This document shows, in pieces, positions 59,671-64,000 of a stretch of DNA of 64,000 nt (the stretch's first letter is position 1; the number at the start of each line of letters is the position of its first letter). Made by a program: the position numbers and the translations under genes. The notes under the pieces were generated by a model. It was not told the DNA's origin, made no database searches, and worked only from the letters and a program-made list of their open reading frames with translations. The stretch comes from an uncultured Acidovorax sp. (GTDB lineage Bacteria > Pseudomonadota > Gammaproteobacteria > Burkholderiales > Burkholderiaceae_C), in contig CAJYHL010000019.1 of assembly GCA_913774625.1 (NCBI GenBank), forward strand, positions 62,001 through 126,000, read 5' to 3'.

Positions 59671-59859
59671 CCGGGCGGAGCCGCGTGCCGGATGAAGGAA
59701 CGGGGACTGGAAAAAGGCCGCTGTTCTCCCCTCGGGGATAGCCGATGCCGTGCAACGGAGCCGCCGCTTCTCTCGCTGCCCTCTCCTTCAAGGCCTGCCG
59801 CTTCGGCACTCGCCTCCGGCCTGCCGTCCCTACCCCCTCTTTCCGACGACGACGCAACG

Positions 59860-60711
59860 ATGGCCTCTTCCGCTTCTGCACCTTCCGTCTGGCGCACTGC
59901 GCGCTTCGCGCTCGACCTGTCCCGTCCGCAGGTCATGGGCATCGTCAATGTGACGCCCGATTCCTTTTCCGATGGCGGGCGCCATGCGGGCCAGGTGGGC
60001 GGCGCTTTGGCGCATTGCGAGCAATTGCTGTCCGAGGGGGCGGACATCCTCGACATCGGCGGCGAATCCACCCGTCCGGGCAGCCCGCCAGTGCCTCTGG
60101 ACGAAGAGATGGCCCGGGTGCTTCCCGTGGTGCGCGAGGCCGTGCGGCTGAACGTGCCGATCTCGGTGGATACCTACAAGCCCCAGGTCATGCAGGCCGT
60201 GCTGGATCTGGGCGCCGACATCGTGAACGACATCTGGGCGTTGCGGCAGCCGGGCGCCGCCGGGGTGGTCGCGGCCCATCCCTCGTGCGGCGTGTGCCTG
60301 ATGCACATGCACCGCGATCCGCAGACCATGCAGCAGACGCCGATGCAGGGGGACGTGGTGGGCGAGGTGCTGTCTTTCCTGCAGCGCGCAGCCCAGGACC
60401 TGCAGTCGCTAGGCGTCGATCAGGCCCGCATCGTGCTGGACGCGGGCATCGGCTTCGGCAAGACGGTCGAGCAGAACTTCGCGCTGCTGGCGCGGCAGGC
60501 GGAGCTGTTCGCGGCGCCCCATGCCTGGCTGGCCGGCTGGTCGCGCAAGTCGTCGCTCGGCGCGGTCACGGGGCTGCCGGTGCAGGAGCGCCTGGGCGCC
60601 AGCGTGGCTGCGGCGCTGCTGGCCGTCGATCGCGGCGCGCGCATCGTGCGGGTGCATGACGTGCGTGACACCGTGGCCGCGCTCAAGGTCTGGCAGGCGG
60701 CGCGCACATAA
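59860..60711 (+). CDS. folP: Dihydropteroate synthase
   Basis: FolP joins p-aminobenzoate to dihydropterin pyrophosphate in folate synthesis and is the sulfonamide target. The 283-residue TIM barrel has the signature [16 protein letters not shown] at about residues 25-40, [15 protein letters not shown], and [15 protein letters not shown]-terminal [11 protein letters not shown] contains the conserved Arg/Lys pair. The ATG at 59860 is used; the longer frame is an out-of-register shadow of ftsH. The ftsH-folP-glmM order matches E. coli. Confidence 0.95.
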   Translation: MASSASAPSVWRTARFALDLSRPQVMGIVNVTPDSFSDGGRHAGQVGGALAHCEQLLSEGADILDIGGESTRPGSPPVPLDEEMARVLPVVREAVRLNVPISVDTYKPQVMQAVLDLGADIVNDIWALRQPGAAGVVAAHPSCGVCLMHMHRDPQTMQQTPMQGDVVGEVLSFLQRAAQDLQSLGVDQARIVLDAGIGFGKTVEQNFALLARQAELFAAPHAWLAGWSRKSSLGAVTGLPVQERLGASVAAALLAVDRGARIVRVHDVRDTVAALKVWQAART

Positions 60712-60782
60712 ACTCCATGACTCGGACTGATGACGCCTCGCGGATTGCGTGCAAGCCCTTATCCCCACCCAGACAAGCGACG

Positions 60783-62117
60783 ATGAAAAGAAAGTATTTC
60801 GGCACCGACGGCATTCGCGGCACCGTGGGCCAGGCTCCCATCACCCCTGACTTCGTGCTGCGCCTGGCCCACGCCGTGGGGCGTGTGCTGCGCCAGACCG
60901 AGGCACGCCCCACGGTGCTGATCGGCAAGGACACGCGCATTTCTGGCTACATGCTCGAAAGCGCCCTGGAATCGGGCTTCAACTCCGCCGGGGTCGATGT
61001 GGTGCTGCTCGGGCCTCTGCCCACGCCGGGCGTGGCCTATCTGACCCGTGCCCAGCGCGCCAGCCTGGGCGTGGTCATCAGCGCCAGCCACAACGCCTAT
61101 CCTGACAACGGCATCAAGTTCTTCAATGCCCAGGGTGCCAAGCTGTCGGATGACTGGGAGCTATCCGTGGAGCAGGCGCTGCAGCAGGAGCCCGTATGGG
61201 CCGACTCCGCATCGCTGGGCAAGACGCGCCGGCTCGACGACGCTGCCGGCCGCTACATCGAATTCTGCAAGAGCACTTTCGCGCAGGACCTGAGCCTGCG
61301 AGGGCTGACCGTCGCCGTCGATGCGGCGCACGGTGCGGCATACCACATCGCACCCAAGGTGTTCCACGAACTGGGCGCCGAGGTGCTGGCGATCGGCTGT
61401 TCGCCCGACGGGCTCAACATCAACCACGAGGTGGGCGCCACCCATCCGGAGGCGCTGGTGCGCGCGGTGCGTGCCAACCATGCGCACTATGGCGTCGCGC
61501 TGGACGGCGATGCCGACCGGCTGCAGATGGTGGATGCCGGCGGCCGTCTCTACAACGGCGACGAACTGCTCTATCTGATGACCATCGACCGGCTGAGCCG
61601 CAACGAGAGCGTGCCGGGCGTGGTCGGCACGCTGATGACCAACATGGCCGTGGAAGTGGCGCTGCGCGAGCGCGGCGTGCAGTTCGTGCGCGCCAAGGTC
61701 GGCGACCGCCACGTGCTGGAGGAGCTGTCGCGCCATGGCTGGCTGCTGGGCGGCGAGGGCTCGGGCCATCTGCTGGCGCTGGATCGCCAGACCACGGGCG
61801 ATGGCCTGGTGAGCGCGCTGCAGGTGCTGCAGGCCTGTGTGCGCAGCGGCCGGACGCTGGCGGAGCTGCTGGCCGGCGTGGACCTGTTTCCGCAGGTGCT
61901 GCTCAACGTGCGCCTCGCGCCCGGCCAGGACTGGAAGGCCAATGCGCGGCTGGCGGAAGGCGTGACGGCCGTCGAAGCCGAATTGGGCGGCTCCGGCCGC
62001 GTGCTGATCCGTGCCAGCGGCACCGAGCCGCTGCTGCGGGTCATGGTGGAAGCGGCGAACGAGGACCAGGCCAACCGCTGCGCCCGATATCTGGCGGACG
62101 CCGCCCGGGCCGGCTGA
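60783..62117 (+). CDS. glmM: Phosphoglucosamine mutase
   Basis: GlmM interconverts glucosamine-6-phosphate and glucosamine-1-phosphate for peptidoglycan and LPS precursors. The 444-residue protein has [20 protein letters not shown], the phosphoserine loop [18 protein letters not shown] near residue 100, the metal loop [12 protein letters not shown] and the sugar loop GEGSGHLL. The C-terminal phosphate-binding [14 protein letters not shown] is intact. It follows folP by 71 bases. Confidence 0.96.
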   Translation: MKRKYFGTDGIRGTVGQAPITPDFVLRLAHAVGRVLRQTEARPTVLIGKDTRISGYMLESALESGFNSAGVDVVLLGPLPTPGVAYLTRAQRASLGVVISASHNAYPDNGIKFFNAQGAKLSDDWELSVEQALQQEPVWADSASLGKTRRLDDAAGRYIEFCKSTFAQDLSLRGLTVAVDAAHGAAYHIAPKVFHELGAEVLAIGCSPDGLNINHEVGATHPEALVRAVRANHAHYGVALDGDADRLQMVDAGGRLYNGDELLYLMTIDRLSRNESVPGVVGTLMTNMAVEVALRERGVQFVRAKVGDRHVLEELSRHGWLLGGEGSGHLLALDRQTTGDGLVSALQVLQACVRSGRTLAELLAGVDLFPQVLLNVRLAPGQDWKANARLAEGVTAVEAELGGSGRVLIRASGTEPLLRVMVEAANEDQANRCARYLADAARAG

Positions 62118-62177
62118 AGCGGGCGAGGGCGCTGGTCTCTGAGGCTGGACTCGGAACGTATTGCCGATCCCGGAAGA

Positions 62178-63737
62178 TCAGAGCGTCTGAATCGGCAGCG
62201 ATGCGCCCGGCTCGGCCGGAGCCTCGGAGGCCTTCCGCCGCCGCTGGTGCTGCAGCAGCAGGGCCGTGATCTGCTCGGCGGGCATGGGGCGGCTCAGGAA
62301 GTAGCCCTGGGCCTCGTCGCAACCCTGTTCGCGCAGGTAGGCCAGCTGCTCGGCCGTCTCCACCCCTTCGGCCGTGGTGCGCATGCCCAGTGCCTGGGCC
62401 ATGCGGATGATGGCGCTCACGATGGCGCGGTCGTTCGGGTCATGGCCCAGATCGCGCACGAAGGACTGGTCGATCTTCAGCTTGTAGATCTGGAAGCGTT
62501 TGAGGTGGCTGAGCGATGAATAGCCGGTGCCGAAGTCGTCCATCGACAGATGCACGCCGCGCGCATGCAGCTGGTCCATGGTGGCGATGGCCGAGCGAGG
62601 ATCGTTCACGGCCACCCCCTCGGTCAGTTCCAGTTCCAGCTGGCGTGCAGGCATGACGGTCTCGTCCAGGATGCGGCCCACCAGTTCGGGCAGCTGCGGC
62701 TGGCGGAACTGCACGGCCGACAGATTGACCGCCACCGTCAGGTCGGCCAGCCCCAGCGCATGCCAGGCCCGCAGCTGGGTAAGGGCCGTTCGCAGCACCC
62801 ATTCGCCGATCTGCAGGATCTGGCCGCTGTCCTCCGCGATGGGAATGAACTCGGCCGGCGAGATGGAGCCCATTTCCGGATGGCTCCAGCGCAGCAGGGC
62901 CTCCACGCTGCGGATGGCACCGGTTTCGATGGTCACCTGCGGCTGGTAGTGCAGATGCAGCTGGCCGCGCTCCAGCGCGCGGCGCAGGGCGTTTTCCAGC
63001 CGCAGCGCGCGCATGGACTGCGCATGCATCTCGGGCGTGAAGAAGCAGTAGGTGTTACGGCCGTCGGCCTTGGCGCGGTACATCGCGGTGTCGGCGGCCT
63101 GCGTCAGCGTGTCGAAGTCCTCGCCGTCCTGCGGGAAGAGGGCGATTCCCATCGAGGGCGCCATCGTCAGTTCGTGATGGCCGATCTGGTAGGCCTGGCG
63201 GCAGGCTTCCTGCAGCTTGCTGGCCACCCGCGCGGCGCCCTGGGCGTTGGCCCCCGGCAGCAGCAGCAGGAATTCGTCGCCGCCCAGGCGCGCCACGGTG
63301 TCGCGGTCGCGCACGATGGCCCGCAGGCGCTTGGCGATCTCGACCAGCAGGTCGTCCCCCACCCGGTGGCCCAGCGAGTCGTTGACGTGCTTGAAATGGT
63401 CCAGATCGATGAACATCACCGCCAGCGGCGTGCCGTTCTGCTGGGCCAGCCGGATGGCCTGCTGGCTGCGTTCGGCCATGAGCATCCGGTTGGGCAGGCC
63501 CGTCAGCGCGTCGTAGTGGGCCAGCCAGTAGATGCGTTCCTGGTCGAGCTTGCGGTCCTGGATCTCGCGGCGCAGCGCTGCCACCGTGGCCTGCAGATCC
63601 TCCTGCGTATCCGCCTGCCCGGACGGCGCCGGCGATTCGGCGGACGCAGTCTGCAAATCGCCGGCTTCCTGCGCTGCCTGGCCGGCCATCGCCTCGGATG
63701 GCGCCGTGGGCAAGGATGGCGGGTGATCGAAAGACAT
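62178..63737 (-). CDS. GGDEF-EAL cyclic-di-GMP signalling protein
   Basis: The 519-residue protein has an N-terminal acidic, probably coiled segment of about 80 residues. A GGDEF domain follows with an intact RLGGDEFLLLLPG active loop, then an EAL domain with EALLRWSHP, MDDFGTGYSSLSHL and GYFLSRPMP. Both catalytic signatures look complete, so it may be bifunctional. No membrane helix or PAS domain is seen. The ATG at 63737 is chosen; an upstream TTG at 63785 would overlap a -10-like TACAAT. It is convergent with glmM. Confidence 0.92.
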   Translation of the reverse strand: MSFDHPPSLPTAPSEAMAGQAAQEAGDLQTASAESPAPSGQADTQEDLQATVAALRREIQDRKLDQERIYWLAHYDALTGLPNRMLMAERSQQAIRLAQQNGTPLAVMFIDLDHFKHVNDSLGHRVGDDLLVEIAKRLRAIVRDRDTVARLGGDEFLLLLPGANAQGAARVASKLQEACRQAYQIGHHELTMAPSMGIALFPQDGEDFDTLTQAADTAMYRAKADGRNTYCFFTPEMHAQSMRALRLENALRRALERGQLHLHYQPQVTIETGAIRSVEALLRWSHPEMGSISPAEFIPIAEDSGQILQIGEWVLRTALTQLRAWHALGLADLTVAVNLSAVQFRQPQLPELVGRILDETVMPARQLELELTEGVAVNDPRSAIATMDQLHARGVHLSMDDFGTGYSSLSHLKRFQIYKLKIDQSFVRDLGHDPNDRAIVSAIIRMAQALGMRTTAEGVETAEQLAYLREQGCDEAQGYFLSRPMPAEQITALLLQHQRRRKASEAPAEPGASLPIQTL

Positions 63738-63785
63738 GGGCAGGAGGGACGGAGTATGGAGACCGGTCGGCCGGATTTGTACCAA

Positions 63786-63791
63786 ATTGTA
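63786..63791 (-). promoter_or_regulatory. Candidate -10 element of the GGDEF-EAL gene
   Basis: On the minus strand TACAAT lies 48 bases before the ATG at 63737. No convincing -35 hexamer was seen at the normal distance. Confidence 0.35.
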
Positions 63792-63883
63792 GCCTTCCCT
63801 CGCGCGGTTCCTTCGGGGGGTATCCCCGACACCTGCCGGATCCGGGGCGCGTCCCGGCCGCTGCGCTGCCCGACAATGCAGGG

Positions 63884-64000
63884 ATGAGCACGACCACCGC
63901 CTCCCCGACCGATACCCCTAAGCCCTCCGCCACCTCGTTGCGCCCCACGCTGCTGCCGCGCCAGCTGCTGGTGGCACCCGACAGAAACGACCCTGCGCCC
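63884..64000 (+). CDS. Start of an unidentified gene (3' end outside window)
   Basis: From the ATG at 63884 a frame stays open to the window edge (39 codons): MSTTTASPTDTPKPSATS, then LRPTLLPRQLLVAPDRNDPAP. The Ser/Thr/Pro-rich start resembles a disordered N-terminal tail and has no signal peptide. AGGG abuts the ATG. The visible part is too short to identify the product, and phosphate-metabolism genes often found after glmM in this group are only a guess. Confidence 0.45.
   Translation, partial: MSTTTASPTDTPKPSATSLRPTLLPRQLLVAPDRNDPAP

Overview
The window is a high-GC chromosomal segment from a betaproteobacterium of the order Burkholderiales, most likely a Comamonadaceae member of the Acidovorax type. 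The call rests on protein-sequence character, on conserved blocks (infB-rbfA-truB, thrS-infC-rpmI-rplT-pheST-ihfA, carAB-greA, rlmE-ftsH-folP-glmM), and on short intergenic hairpin repeats of a kind I associate with this family. No rRNA, CRISPR array, prophage or replication origin is visible. The only mobile-element trace is a decayed IS5-type transposase.

Layout. 1-5.7 kb: the translation block infB (5' end cut off)-rbfA-truB-typA. 5.9-11.9 kb: a DMT permease coupled to a HIBCH-like CoA hydrolase, a lipoprotein/ECF sigma/anti-sigma operon with a visible ECF-type promoter, smpB, ratA-rnfH and a DUF4124 protein. 12-15.2 kb: guaB and guaA. 15.3-18.9 kb: a less GC-rich accessory patch (AraC regulator, BacA-like prephenate-dehydratase-fold protein, MFS exporter) beside the IS5 remnant. 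19-24 kb: choline/glycine betaine genes betA, betB, a TorF-type porin and a ChoX-like binding protein. 24.6-26.1 kb: a Fur-family regulator, a Fur-box promoter, a structured RNA element and a DUF2325 gene. 26.2-30.6 kb: putA with a divergent Lrp-type regulator. 30.7-34.5 kb: rlmD, yccA-type membrane protein, HbpS-type protein. 34.7-37.5 kb: an iron/heme block (hemP, exbD, exbB, tonB, a 24-residue membrane peptide, bfd). 37.6-41.2 kb: SWIB protein, DMT permease, gamma-glutamylcyclotransferase-like protein and aceA. 41.3-49.6 kb: thrS with a leader-peptide attenuator, infC with an AUC start, rpmI, rplT, pheS, pheT, ihfA, a MerR regulator and tRNA-Pro(GGG). 49.7-56.8 kb: carA, carB, greA, a DUF4149 protein, a glycosyltransferase and yhbY. 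56.9-64 kb: rlmE, ftsH, folP, glmM, a GGDEF-EAL protein and the start of one more gene.

The strongest unexplained signal is a pair of roughly 100-nt RNA elements on the minus strand (25051-25148 and 34664-34766). Both share conserved outer segments, have stems that differ in sequence yet still pair, and end in a U-run. Each lies downstream of a minus-strand promoter overlapped by the same 15-base Fur box. One would form a free-standing RNA (or the leader of the Fur-family gene) and the other is the 3' end of the hemP transcript. Two further regulatory candidates are a 13-codon leader peptide with four Thr codons and a mutually exclusive terminator/antiterminator before thrS, and the AraC/BacA-like/MFS cluster, which resembles a reduced bacilysin-type gene set. 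All functional assignments are from reading sequence and protein motifs; no search or folding program was run.
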